Shown here piece after piece: positions 22,466-34,741 of a stretch of DNA of 64,000 nucleotides. The stretch spans positions 11,411,001 to 11,475,000 of the forward strand of contig NC_072805.1 of assembly GCF_028583425.1 (NCBI RefSeq), in the 5' to 3' direction. Source of the DNA: Eublepharis macularius (taxonomy: Eukaryota > Chordata > Lepidosauria > Squamata > Eublepharidae). The notes beneath the pieces were generated by a model. The model did not search any database, had not been told where the DNA came from, and saw only the letters and a program-made list of their open reading frames with translations. The translations under genes and the position numbers were made by a program. The number at the start of each line of letters is the position of its first letter. The stretch's first letter is position 1.

Positions 22466-23044
22466 GTTGTACCACTGCTAAGATGTTACCCACATCTATG
22501 CTTATTAAACGTGGCTTTATTTCCATGGAATTATTCAATTAACATTTTGAATAGCCAGGATGTTCACTGCCAGTTATTGGTCTGTTGACTGTGGTATTGT
22601 ATTGCCTCTTGTAACTGACACAACTGATGTATCTGACACACCTCTATATTTCCTAGTTAACTTTATTAGCAACCCTTAACTATAGCACTTTTAGTGACGT
22701 TTATTTGTAGCTTACCTGATTCCCAGACATAGAAATGCACTGTACAAATATTGACTCCTTGACACTGCAACGGATTAAGCACGTTGCATGTGCTCAGTCA
22801 CAACGAAATAAAAGAGCACGTGACTAGGCCCAGGATCACACACACACCCCACACACATCTTTCAAAGGGTCAGTTTTAGCACAGACTTTCCTATGATGCC
22901 CTTTGGTGAAAGCTGCAACTCTGCAGGAGCATGGGAAATGAGCAGAAGGCCCTATTGAGTGCAGAATTCAGCCACTTTCAAGTCACTCTGGTCAGAGAGG
23001 CTGCAAATTTCACAGAGCACCCATTCAATAGCTGAACGTACCTT

Positions 23045-23640
23045 CTGTCATGACTCCCTCTGACCAGGCCAGCGACTCAGACCTGGAAGAAGAGCCTGAG
23101 GTCCAGAAGGCAGGGCAGGCTTGGTGCTGCAGAGGCACCAGCTGATCACATGCCAGCAGCATCAAAGAACACTGCCAGAGAGCCTGCAAGCGAGGCACTA
23201 GCCGACCACGCCCCAACAGCACCAGAGACCACCCTGCCGTAGCCTGCAAGAGAGTCCTTGCTGCCTGCCTCGGAGATCACCACTGCGTCCTCGCTAGGCA
23301 AGACACGAACCTAGGCCCATCGCCCCCCAGGATTGCCTCCCATGCCACAGGAATGGTGGTGGCAAAGGCCCAGGCAGAGGCGGCACAAAGGAGCTGAAGT
23401 GCGAGGCTAGCAGCATGCCACTTCCCTGGAGACCCAGAACAGAACACTGGGTGGGGTACTTCCGCATAGGAACCTGGCCAGAACACCACGTAGACTCCTG
23501 AGCTCCAACACCTGCCATCGAACGCAGCAGAGCCAGATCATCTATCGGTCTATCTAGGCTGAGGCTCCAGAGAGCTGCATTGCTGGATCAACCAAACCAC
23601 TAGGCGCATGTGGGTTGGAGGAATATTGCAAGCCTAACAT
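23045..23640. repeat. Unclassified GC-rich block
   Basis: About 600 bases of GC-rich sequence with abrupt borders in AT-rich surroundings. In one plus frame the start reads TPSDQASDSDLEEEPEVQKA and is then broken by stops. It may be a degraded retroelement gag or LTR region; family not recognised. Confidence 0.4.
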
Positions 23641-24395
23641 GGCTAGCATAGATGATCAACTGGCAAGCATTTTTTGTTCAAAATTATTGAGTGTTTAAGT
23701 TGTTGTTACTGACAGAAACGACAAATCTAGGGGAGGGGGGAAGTATCTGTAAGAGTGCACATGCATGAAACCTGATTTCTCTGTACTGTACTGTTCACGT
23801 ACTTGAACAGCAAACAGGCTTAAATTAATTGTGCGCAATGAACCGACTGCCGGGCAATGAGCTCCCTGTTCGCAACCATGAATGGAGGACACAGAACCAA
23901 CAGGTGTCCCAGCATCCCAAATTCTAGTTGGAAAAAATAACACTTTTGTGTGAGATCTGCCTTCCATAATGCTGGCGAAACCCTGATCAGCAAAACCAGA
24001 ATAAATTGTGCAAAACATGAGAAACATACAAACATTTGCGTGGGATACACATGGCACAGAATCCAGCTTTCTTGGGACAGAATTTGGGTTGTCTGGTTGT
24101 GGAATTTTAATCATTTTTTTACTGCAGCACATATAGCCCTGTGTATAAGGTGAAGCAGCCATATTTTGGACCATTTTGCTCTGTTCTGTTTGTCTGTTTG
24201 TCTGTTTGGCCAAGGTTCACTTATATTCCAAAGGACAAAATGGAAAGGCAGTACAAATCCTCTTAGCTCAACCAACGTTCATCCCCACAGGGAAGAAGGT
24301 TACTGTCACAAATGCCTGACAAAAGGGGAGTTCCAAAGGGCAGAAATTGTGAGATCATCCTGGGCCTTTCAAAGCACATTGTACACCATCCCTGG

Positions 24396-24827
24396 TGTCA
24401 GGTCTGTTACCCACAGTCCCTCCATCTTTGAGGACTTTGCAGTCCTCCTCTGTGTGTGTGCGTGTGTAGTTTTTCACATAAGCCATCCAGCTCCTGGGAA
24501 GACAGAGCTCTTATCTCGGATGGCTCACCACAGCGGCCTTGGGATGGTTCCTTCCTATTCTCCCACTGACTATACCCAGCTGGTTGGGCACTGAGGGTGG
24601 GGGGCTCACAGGGAGGGACTGGAACTTCGTAGCAAGCATTCCATACGTCATTCTCAACAAGAGATCTGTGTACAGCCAGACGCTTTCTATGCTTCTGTAT
24701 AATCTATGGACATATATACGCTATAGTTACGATTTCTCAATAAAAAACCTTGACTCAAGAGAGCTTGGATTTCTTGCTGCAAGGGGGGAAGTCAGCTTCA
24801 ACTTATCCTGTTTTCCATAGGCTGACA
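24396..24827 (+). mobile_element. Solo LTR with exact 5-bp target duplication
   Basis: Begins TGTCAGG and ends GGCTGACA, with CCTGG at 24391-24395 and 24828-24832. AATAAA (24739) lies in the 3' part. A related LTR occurs at 63331-63735. The 5-bp duplication fits Ty3/Gypsy or an ERV; no internal region is present, so it formed by LTR recombination. Confidence 0.78.
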
Positions 24828-25621
24828 CCTGGCAACTGGGTTGTTTCAATTCTATCAATCACCCACATGAAGGGATGATATTCAGTGAGCTTCTTCCTGG
24901 ACCAAGCCTAATTTAGGCCTGAATAAACTATTAATCTGCATTCTGTTACAGAGACCTTTCATCAGAAATGCAATCTGAATTCTTTCACATTTATAGTAAG
25001 TCTTACAGTTGTTTTAAACTATTGACATATCCTTCTCTTTTGACAGGAACTTGGGAAAGTATTTCTTGACTGAAAGTGGAGTATTTCTTTCCTTGATTTG
25101 TTTTATCTGCATATCACACTTTATTACAGTGCATCTTACTCAGGGCTGTACTATCTCCTGGGGGCAAACTGTGTGTCCTGGAGGATACATTCAGGACTTT
25201 GGGGGGCAGATGGGAGAGGGGCATTTGGGATTTTAGGCAGCCCAGGCTCCTTACTCTTAAGGGCTTCGGTCAACTAGCCGTGGAGAGTTGTTTTACAAAG
25301 CCTGCCACACCAAGAGGATAAAATCCCAGATCTGAGATTCCCAGATCAGGTCCTTAAAAATAGGAATCAAACAGGAATGCCCCCCCCGGACCCTGCTTGG
25401 GGCAAAACACTTGCACAAAATACTCCTCAATCCAGGAGACCAATTGCACATAATAAACTTGCAGAAAGAAAACACGGAGCGGGGGTGGGGTGGGGGGCAG
25501 ATCCTATAATAGGATCTGAGATGAAATAGATCCTAAAAGATGAAACAGATCCTAAAAGATAGTCAGGCTCAGATAAAAACATGCACCTTTTGAGAAGCAG
25601 TTCTGCACTTGTCATCATAAG

Positions 25622-25883
25622 CAGGGCTTTTTTTCTGGGAAAAGAAGTGATGGAACTCAGTGGGATGCCCTCAGAGAAAATGGTCACATGGCTGGTGACC
25701 CCGCCCCCTGATCTCCAGACAGAGGGGGGTTTAGATTGCCCTCCACGCCGCCAAGCGACGTGGAGGGCAATCTACACTCCCCTCTGTGTGGAGATCAGGG
25801 GGCGGGGCCACCAGCCACGTGACCATTTTCCAGAAGTTCTGGAACTCCATTCCACCGTGTTCCAGCTGAAAAAAAAGCCCTGT
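25622..25883 (+). mobile_element. Foldback hAT MITE family A, copy 4
   Basis: 262 bp with CAGGGCTTTTTTTCTGG and AAAAAAAAGCCCTG ends. Flanks ATCATAAG and TTCGTAAG agree at 6 of 8 positions. The arms meet at ctccacgccgccaagcgacg, then tggag. Confidence 0.9.
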
Positions 25884-26564
25884 TCGTAAGTATATCAATA
25901 TAAATACATCTGCCTTTTCTGGAGGGCTGTTTCATGTGCCCCGTGGACTGGGTTCCAAAGGCCGGCATGAAGCTGCTGTCCTAGATAAGAAGGTAGCACC
26001 TAACAATGCAACAAAGCAAAAGGAGCAAAGGGAAGAGAGCAGAGCAGCTCTCACTTTTGAGGGGTACAGGAGGTAGGCCCCTATTTTTTCTTAGCAGTGT
26101 AAAAGATGTCTGTTCACCACAAGCACACGGCTTTTAAAAAGCCAAGATGGGAGAAAACGACGGAGCCCCTCCCTACCCTTTTGGCAGGGAAGTTAAACCC
26201 AGAAAGCTGGATTCCGTGCTGGGTGGCAACCGTGCGTAGGTCATTCTCAGCGCTATAAATCTCCTGGGCCCCCTCGGCTGTCACGGAGCCCATTCCAAAC
26301 CCTTCCTAATCCTGGTGCCTGGACTTTCCTGTCCTCTGTTCTTCTATGTAAACATCCCTCCCTTTTCTTATCGTTGCCCGTGAGTGGCACTCATGTGGGG
26401 TTTTCTTCCTGTTCCCAAATCCCCATATAAATTATTCTGTTTGGGGACTGATAACAGAAGAATCTAGTTTGAAGTGAATAAGGCACTTCTTTTTCCCTGA
26501 AGCGGCCTCGTGGTTTACGAGAGGATTTCTTGTATTTGGGATACGCTAAAGGTCATTCTTAAGT

Positions 26565-26665
26565 GTCAAGCTTTATTTTATTTACATTTTTATTTATTTT
26601 ATTTATAGTCCACCTTTCTCACTGAGACTCAAGGCAGATTACACAGTGTGAGTCAGTCATATCAA
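26565..26665. repeat. LINE-type 3' tail repeat
   Basis: tttatttatagtccaccttt then ctcactgagactcaaggcag matches the block inside the foldback at 47571-48712. A/T-rich tail at 26570-26610. Confidence 0.55.
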
Positions 26666-26711
26666 AGACATTTTTTTAAAAAAATGTAATGAATATGTGC
26701 ATACTAATTGT

Positions 26712-26938
26712 ATATACAGTAGTTAAGTGGTTGGGCTGCAAATCAGCACTCCACTGGTTCAAATCCCACTCCTGCCACGAGCTCAGTAGGTGGCCTTGGG
26801 TCAGCTGCTCCTCTCAGCCCCAGCTCCCCAGCTGTATTGTGGGGATCATAATAACACTACCTTGTTCACCGCTCTGGATGGGGCATTAATCTGTCTAGAA
26901 GAGCGGTATATAAGTCCAGTTGTTGTAGTTGTTGTTAA
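26712..26938 (+). repeat. tRNA-derived SINE with (GTT)n tail
   Basis: tagttaagtggttgggctgc (A box region), ggttcaaatcccactcctgc (B box), then gccttgggtcagctgctcct and gcggtatataagtccagttg ending in gttgttgtt. Confidence 0.8.
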
Positions 26939-27285
26939 AAACTGCAGAAATTCAATGCAAAGCTGAAGAAATGCTGAAACAGAGAATAAGCAACTCTACT
27001 ACAGACATATTAACAGCATAGGGACTACTCAGTAGAGTCATACTTACAGCAATAGTGGAGGAATTTACGGTCCCCCAATAGAGTGGTAGAGTCTGTGGTC
27101 CCTGCTGATAGATCTCTCTGAGATCTCTGAGTAAAAATCCCTCTTGAACAATTCATGTTTGCATTGTTTGCAGAAAGCAAGGAGAATGGGAGCTTTCCTA
27201 ACCGAGTCCTCGGGTAGGCATGTCCTTGCTTTTCACAGATAAATAGGATAAGATTTAGGATATCTGGGTCCTCTTCAGACCTGCC

Positions 27286-28350
27286 TTGGTGTTAAAGGAT
27301 AGTTCCGATAATGCTGTTGAGAAAACACTGTGTCCGGGGTCTAGGTCCCAGCCCCCAGACTTGGTAGGAGGGAACAGCAGGTCAACCGGTCTGACGGGCA
27401 TACAGAGGGGGCAGCCAGCAGCCAGCAGGCCAACTGGTCAGCCAGCAGACAGCAGGTCAACTGGTCGGCCAGCTGACAGCAGGTCAACCGGTCTGACTGG
27501 CAGGCAGAGGGGGCAGCCGGGGGACCGCAGGCCAACCCCTCCCATGGGCAAATGGGGCCAGAACCTGCCAGTGCCAGGGACAAGGGGCAAAGGCCCAGGG
27601 CCTCAGGAGGCAGGGGGAGACAGAGAGAGGCCAGCGAGTCCCACTCCCCTAGGGAAGGAAAGGGGACTAAGCAAGGCGGAAGGGGGCAAGGGCAGAGGGA
27701 TTGGGGGCCCAGCAGTCACCCACCCAAAGGCCTTACCTGAGGAGGAGAAGCAGCAGCAGCCCCAACAACCCAAAGCCACGTCCCAGCTAGAAAATAGTAG
27801 CCTGGCCCAGGAGTTGCCAAAAGCCAAGCCACTCCAGGTGGGGCTAGTGGAGGCACTCTGCATGAAGCCCTGGGCAACCAGCCAGGGAACTGCAGCTGGA
27901 CAGGCCTTCAGCAATCAGCCAAGGCAGGGAGGCTGGGCAGCCAGGGAACAAGGCACAGCTGGTGCTGGTCAGTGGGGCCAGATCAGGTGCAGCCCAAGAC
28001 CAGGCTGGAAGAGGGGTGGGACAGTAGAAGGAAGCCCTATAAAAGCTGGCTGGGAAGAGCCCTGGGGTGGTGGATGTGAGTAAGGAGCGATGATGTGGAG
28101 TGAGAGCGGTGCAATGCAAGAGTGGAGGTTTGGAGGAGAGTTCTGGAAGGAGGGGATGAAGAAGGACACAGGGGGTAAGCAGGCCAGGTTGAGCAGGCCA
28201 GCGAGTGGACTGAGAGGGAGTCTGGGTGAGGTATACCTCCCCTCCTTCCACAGAGCAGGGTCCTGCATCATCCCTGGCCCCCCTATGATGTCAGGAGCAG
28301 ACTGCCCAGTGCCACGCCCAGCGGCAGCGGCGGCAAGCCCTGACACACTG
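27286..28350 (+). repeat. GC-rich retroelement-like block with TATA-like box
   Basis: About 1 kb rich in G and C, with long open frames on both strands (265 codons plus, 135 minus). The predicted proteins are low complexity (QPADSRSTGRPADSRSTG) with no recognised domain. Short tandem units (cagcaggtcaac-ggtc) lie at 27370-27530, and ctataaaagctgg at 28038. Its end (cccctccttccacagag at 28238) recurs at 35279. I read it as a degraded LTR-type element; this is inference. Confidence 0.45.
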
Positions 28351-28790
28351 GAAACCAGAACATTCTCTGTTCCATCTTTTTCGGTCTCCTTTTACTATGA
28401 ATTCTGCTCAGATATCTACTATGGAACGATTAAGATGGCTGATGTCGGCAGTCCTTTGCCATTTCCTGGCTTTGCTGCCTTTTTAAAAATGTTGTGACAA
28501 AAAGTCTGAATCATACAGTTTTATATATGTTTCAGGTGTTTTAAATTGAGTTTTAGATTTTAATATGTATGGTTTGAGTGAATGTTCCTTTTTTTCTTGA
28601 AATTGTTGTTTGGGAGGCTATAATTTAGGAAAGAACTGCTACAGGAAAAGGTTAAATAGGCAGCCTTACACATAGGCAGGTGCCATCTGGTTATCTAAAA
28701 TGGCCCTCGAAGAAAAGCTAGAGTGGGCCCCATAAATTGTTCCTCCCTGAGCTTATGCGTTTTACCTACATGTCAGGGAAGTGTGCAGAT

Positions 28791-29149
28791 CAGAGGCAGG
28801 CCCAAACCAAAATACGAACCAAAATTCATCACGAACCGGGCCAGTTCATGGTTCGCGAACTGGAAGTTCATCAGAACCCGTTTCTGACAAACCGCCACGA
28901 ACTTTTAGGCCAGTTTGTTGGGTTCGTTTTCAGTTAGTCACTGCAGACAGCCTGGCACTGATAAATCAGTTACCGAGGCAATGGGGGGATGGGCTTTCTC
29001 CAGCCCCAGAAGTGACTTCTGCTGCCTTGGAAGTGACATTTTCATGAACTAAATGAACTGGTTCACAAACCAGGGTAAGTTTGTGGTATGCAAAGAACCA
29101 TGAACTGCATGGTTCATTCCCCCCCCCCCCCCGTTCATGCCCATCTCTA
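28791..29149 (+). mobile_element. Non-autonomous hAT element with exact 8-bp TSD
   Basis: Termini CAGAGGCAGGCCCAAAC and the inverse of TAGAGATGGGCATGAAC form a degenerate inverted repeat. GTGCAGAT flanks it at 28783-28790 and 29150-29157. The interior has many gaac/gttc motifs and a C15 run near 29129. No transposase. Confidence 0.8.
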
Positions 29150-29443
29150 GTGCAGATCTGTCCCTAAACTAAACCTTTATAATAAGATTAGGTAAAGCAG
29201 GCACTACATACTCAAAGGTGCCGCTTAAAGAAAAGTTCTGAGTGGTGGAAATGGAAAAGGAAGTAAGGAAGGTGGTAAGGTGGGTATCAATGAAGCATCC
29301 TACCTGGATCCACTACCTACCACAGGTAGCAACAGAGTCTGGTTATGCTGGCCCATTTCAACACAATCATGCAACAGGCTCTTCATTCTAAACAAATTGA
29401 TCTACCCTTGTTGCTATTACAATTTGTAATGCTGCATAACAAG

Positions 29444-29703
29444 CAGGGCTTTTTTTCTGGGGAAAGAGGTGGTGGAACTCAGTGGGTTGCCCTCGGAGAA
29501 AATGGTCACATGGCTGGTGGCCCCGCCCCCTGATCTCCAGACAGAGGGGAGTTGAGATTGCCCTCCGTGGCGCTGAGTGGCGCGGAGGGCAATCTCAACT
29601 CCCCTCTGTCTGGAGATCAGGGGGCGGGGCCACCAGCCATATGACCATTTTCAAGAGGTTCCGGAACTTCGTTCCCCCGCGTTCCCCCTGAAAAAAAGCC
29701 CTG
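29444..29703 (+). mobile_element. Foldback hAT MITE family A, copy 5
   Basis: 260 bp, exact 8-bp duplication ATAACAAG at 29436-29443 and 29704-29711. The arms are nearly perfect inverses through the centre (gccctccgtggcgctgag then tggcgcggagggc). Confidence 0.94.
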
Positions 29704-31559
29704 ATAACAAGGCAGAAATGACAGATCACGAGACAGATTTGGGAAAGAGCCGTGTATATGGAGAAGTGCAGGGAAAGGAAGGGGAATCCAGAAACTGCTG
29801 GATTCAAAGCCAAATAGGTACATTCTTTGGAATTTATACTTTGGCTTGGAAATGGAAGGGAGAGGTAATTTGAATTGCAGGGTGAGAGTTGGAAAGTAGC
29901 CGATTTCAAAAGCAGCCTCTTGAGTACTTGCAAGAGGTTGGATTCGGACCAAATGGGCACTTTCTACCAGTTCCCCTTGGCATTGCAGACACACACACCA
30001 CTTTCATTCCCTGTCCCCTAAGATCAGATGTAGAAGAGAACCAGTGAACCAAAGAGGGTGCTTAGCCAGCTCACTAATTCTCACTAATTTTCTCTTCTTT
30101 CACTGCCACACACCAGATATTTTAGTTAGCCACCCCAGTAGTTTTATATTTGGAAGCAAATTTGCGGGGGCGGGGGGGGGAATCTCTGCTTCTGAATCTG
30201 CTCAAACTTTAGGGGTGGAGTTTTTAGGGAACAACTGACTGGCAAGAGGGAGACGGTAAGCACCCCTCCTGCCCACCAATTTTCTCTCTTCCTGCATGTG
30301 CGTTATTTCAACAAACATGAATATGGGAACATGTGTTTGCCAGCATAACTGTCCTGTTCCACTCTAGAAGGCAGACCACACAATGGCAGGATGCCTCTGC
30401 AAAATGTAATTCCTGTGAAAAATTATTGCTGTGGCTGCAAGGTGCAGAAACACTTACCACACAGATCTGAGCAGGGAGCAGGCACTGTGCATGCCCACAC
30501 ACACCCCATGTTCCAGACAGCAGGCAGAAGGGACATGAAGGGTTCTGAGATGATGCCCCTTGTCTACAGAGAGAGTCTGTCTGTACTATATGTAGAAGAG
30601 AATAATTTGCCACAGAGATCTCTCTTTTTTAAACAGCAACCTATAATTGTGTCACCAGCTCTAATGTCCAGATCTGTAGTCTTAATTTTATATTTATTAG
30701 TCTGTTTAAATGCTAGGCCATCCCTTTGGAAGGGCTCTAGATGACTAACAGCGAGGGGCACACACATGGCTGTAATGGTGTGAAGAACATGTGTCAGCCT
30801 CTAGGTGCTGCGCATCCAAGCTGCGATGGGCTTCTTAGGTCAAATTGGCATTGTGAATTGTGCTTGGAAGAAAAGCTTCCCCTCACACACCAAGACAGCA
30901 GAAAGTTGGAAAGTCTTTGGTAGCACCAGCTGAGCATTCCTCCCCCCCACTCCCCGAAAGCCTGGCAGGATTCTACATACATTTGTGCTGTGTGCGCTAA
31001 CTGTTATCAGCACATCTTGTGCCTGGGAATTCCATAAGCTAATTATGTTATAGCTCAAAGAAGTATATTTTTAAAAAGTTTTTCCCCCAGATCTACTGCC
31101 AATCATTTTAATTGCTTATGAGAATCCCCCAGCTTATGAATAGGGTGAAAAACAGCCTGTCTCTTCATGTCCTCCACGCCACGCACCATTTTAAAAATTT
31201 GAACAACATCCCTTATTGGCCATCTTTTATTGTGATCTGGAAAATTCCGTAGCCTTTCCTCTGAGGGAAAGTGTCTATGATACTTTAATTTGTAATTTTC
31301 TGGCAACATCTATTTCTAAGATGGGTGACCAGAATTGTACACATTATTGCAATGTGGCCACATCACAGGTAAGAAAGGACATGATATTGTGTTAGAACTG
31401 AAGTTGTCGGTTTCAAGAACAGTCTAATGATGGGGAATTGCTTGCTTGCTTGTTTTCTAGAGAGATGACGCTTGTTTGAAAGAGAGATTGTTCCTTATGA
31501 CATGTACACTCCACCTCCATCCTACTGGATGTTATATAGCTCAAACCATTTTCAGAGGC

Positions 31560-31715
31560 AGCATACCTTTGAATCCTTGCTTAGTAATTGGATGGGAGAT
31601 CTTCAAAGAAGACCAGGGTTGCAGAGGCAGGCAACAGCAAACCACCTCTGTTAGTCTCTTGCCATGAAAACCTTGCCAGGGGTCTCCATAAGTCAGCTAT
31701 GAATAACAAATTCAT
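31560..31715 (+). repeat. 5S-type Sauria SINE, body and partial head
   Basis: gcttagtaattggatgggag is the 3' end of the 5S-derived head. It is followed by gcaaaccacctctgttagtc, cttgccatgaaaacc and ataagtcagctatga, the tail shared with BovB. Confidence 0.75.
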
Positions 31716-32153
31716 ACCTCTGAATAACAAATGATAGCTATTTCTACTATCATGCTTTGCTTGTAGCCTCCTGGCTGGCCAAAGTTCAAAACCAGATGCT
31801 GAACAAAATAGCTCCCTGGTCTGATCCCACAGGGCTCTTTTTATATATTATTTCAAAAACCTCCCCAAACCGTTTGACTAGAGAAGACAGTTGACTGAAA
31901 GTGTGTGTGTGCACCACTGAAACTGCCTTGGGGATGGTTCGCTGAGATTGTGGGGTATAACTATTTTAAATACATAAATACGTGGGAACTGACCACTCCC
32001 TCAAGCAACTCAACTCTTTTTTTAAGAAGATAAATTTGGGGAGATACATAGAAAAGGTTAACTTTATCGTACTATATAAAAGAGTAAGCGTGATGACTCA
32101 CTTCCTACCCTGGTGCACCACCATAGGGCACTGCTGTGACAGAAACCCAGGTT

Positions 32154-32610
32154 GGGGTCAGGAGCGGAGCAGGTGGCAATGCACGCCCCCAATTTCACAT
32201 TGCTGGAATTAGGAGCGGAGCAGCTGGCAATGCTCACCACCTGCCTTCATCCGACCAGGATCAGGGGTGGAGCAGGTGGCAGTGCCCACTCCCCACTTTC
32301 ACCTGCCCAGAATCAGGAGCGGAGCAGGTGGCAATGCCTCCCCCACCTTCACCTGCCCAGAATCAGGAGCAGAGCAGGTGGCAATGCCCGCCCCCCTTCA
32401 CTCAGCCGGGATCAGACGTAGAGCACGTGGGAATGCCTATCCTCCTTCACCTGGTCAGGATCAGGAGTGGAGCAGGTGGCAATGCCCGCCCCCACCTTCA
32501 CCTGGTCGGGATCAAGAGGAGAGCAGTTGGCAATTTCCACCCACCCTCCCACCTTCACCTGACCGGAATCAGGCACAGAGGAGAAGGCAATGCCTGCCTT
32601 TCCACCCTCA
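32154..32610. repeat. Minisatellite, about nine units of 50-60 bp
   Basis: Units carry tcaggagcggagcaggtggc then aatgcccgcc and ccaccttcacctg. Starts of the gga motif are near 32161, 32212, 32265, 32317, 32377, 32415, 32465, 32516 and 32571. All three plus frames stay open for long stretches because of the repeat; no protein is inferred. Confidence 0.88.
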
Positions 32611-33299
32611 CCTTTCTAGAGCCTGTTGTATTTTTTCTCACAATGGGCTTTGTTGCTAGTGTATCAATAAGACTACAAGAATATTGTTTATAATGGTGTT
32701 ATAATGTCGTAGAGAAAACTGAAAATGGTTGATTATATATGTATTATTTTTTCTTCTTTACTTATTATTTTCTGTCTCTTTCCTTTTCTTTTTTCTCCTT
32801 ATATATATTTTCTTTTTCCTTTTCCCTTTAATGGGATTTTAATCTATTTAAAAAAAAAGAAAAAGAAAAAGAAAGAAAATGATGTTCTCCAGTACTAGAA
32901 AATGTGCTTTTAGAAAAATCATATGATGAGTAATACAGTGAAAAAAATCCATGGGGTGTGTGTGTGTCGGGGGGGCGGGTGTTGTTGTTTTGTTTTTGTT
33001 TTGGGAGTCTTGGCTTGAGGAATGAAAAATGGAGGGAAGTCCTAACAGCCTAAACCAGAGTAGCTCAGCCACATAGTCCATTTGACTTTGCTTGTGGCAT
33101 CCCATCACCAAAACAAGTATGGCACCGTTTGTGGAGACGAGCTGATGAATCATAGTGATAAATCATACAAACCACACGGATTTCGTAACTTTGAGGTTCC
33201 TTCCAGCTGAGCTGAGTACTGTACTTTCCTGTATTTTCATTCCCAAGTTTACCTATGCCCTCCTTCTAGAAGGAAAGCTGGATTAGATCTAGAAGAAAG

Positions 33300-33875
33300 T
33301 GAAGTGAAAACTGGTGGAAGGAACATGAACCATTTGAGATATGCAGATTACACCATGTTACTGGCAGAAAATAGTGAAGACTTGAAATGACTACTGATGA
33401 GGGTTAAAGAAAAAAGCGCCAAGGTAGGATTACAGCTGAACATCAAGAAGACAAAAGTAGTGACTACTGAAGAATGACACAATTTTAAAGCTGACAGCGA
33501 GGAAACTGAAATGCTTCAAGATTTTCTATTCCTTGGCTCAATCATCAACAAAAGGGGAGACTGCAATGAAGAAATCAAGCCTGAATTCTCCCTAGAAGTT
33601 AAAATGTCAAGACTAAAGCTATTGCACTTTGGTCACATTGTGAGAAGACAAGATTCCCTGGAAAAGTCAATAATGCTAGGAAAATTAGAAGGCAGTAGGA
33701 AAAGAGGAAGACCTACAATGAGATGGCTTGACTCAATAAAGGAAGCCACGTCCTGAAGTTTTGAAGATCTGAGCAAGTCTGTTAATGATAGGACATTTTG
33801 GAGATCTTCCATTCATAGGGTCGCTATAGGTCAGAGGCGACTTGACAGCACATAACACATACACCTGTATTCAAA
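33300..33875 (+). mobile_element. BovB (RTE) LINE remnant
   Basis: Broken frames read LRYADYTMLLAENSEDLK, GLQLNIKKTKV, DFLFLGSIINKRGDCNEEIK and LKLLHFGHIVRRQDSLEKSI then GKLEGSRKRGRPTMRWLDSI. These are the RT palm and C-terminal blocks of BovB. The catalytic YADD reads YADY. A segment between the EIK block and HFGH is missing. It ends in the typical tail gtcagaggcgacttgacagc. Confidence 0.88.
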
Positions 33876-34461
33876 AGTGTTGTATTGTGTGCAAGCAGCC
33901 ACTAGGGGACAGCTTTCTGCTTTGTGTGTTCTTCAGTCTTAGCCCTTCAGGGATCCTGGGGTGGCTGCTGAGGCTGGACTGAGAGGCTAACTCAAATGCA
34001 GGCTGAGTCCAAGTGAGAGCTAAATAAAAACCTGTTTATTGTATATAAAGCTGGTATGTTATGGTGTTCAAGATACAACAAAAAGCATCACAAACTTTAA
34101 AAATGCTGCAACAAGCTGAAGGCCTCACTACATGCTTAGGGGGCTGAGGGAGAGGGAGAAATGGCCAGATTTTACCTGGGTTATAAAGCTGGCAGCTGTC
34201 CTGTGGCTCCCAGAGACAGTTCCCCCCCTTTCGTATATTATTGTGAGCCACACAAACCCTCCCAGCGGAGAGAGCAAGCCTTCAGAGGATGTATGTGGCT
34301 TTTCTACACACCAGGGCACTGGGAATAAATCCACTGTTTGTAAGCTGAAGGGAGCTCTTCGTGGTGTGGAGACGTTTTGTCAGGAAAAGGGAGGCAGAAT
34401 TTGTGTGGCTAAAGAATGAAATTCCTGAGGAAACTACCAGTCTATTGGGGCCTATTTCTAA

Positions 34462-34562
34462 AAAAAGAGAAGGTCCAGTAGCACCTATAACACTGACAAA
34501 ATTTGGAGTAGGGTATGAGCTGTCATGAGCCACAGCTCACTTCTTCAGATAGAGCTAGAAGG
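34462..34562 (-). repeat. Penelope-type 3' tail with degraded hammerhead core
   Basis: Minus strand: CTGAAGA + A + GTGAGCTGTGGCTCAT + GACA, the same motif as 11389-11420 with the GAAA broken. The tail ggtccagtagcacctataac follows on the plus strand. Confidence 0.6.
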
Positions 34563-34741
34563 TGAGTCCATCTGTCCTTATATCTTGGAGAGTGGAGTGA
34601 TTACAGAAGCCGAATGATAATAGCAGGTAACTGACCAAAGGCAGTGAATGGCAATAGCAGGCGTGAGTGAATAGGGTGGGGTATGCAGAAGGGTAGTGGG
34701 TGTGGAGAAATCAGCACTGGTAATGAGACAGGAAGCCGAGG

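Noticed and set aside
27286-28083. 265-codon open frame on the plus strand
   Set aside because: Low-complexity G/P/Q-rich translation, equal openness on the minus strand, tandem units and no domain; explained by GC-rich repeat sequence.
32136-32693. 185-, 130- and 89-codon frames
   Set aside because: All are readings of the same minisatellite in different frames.
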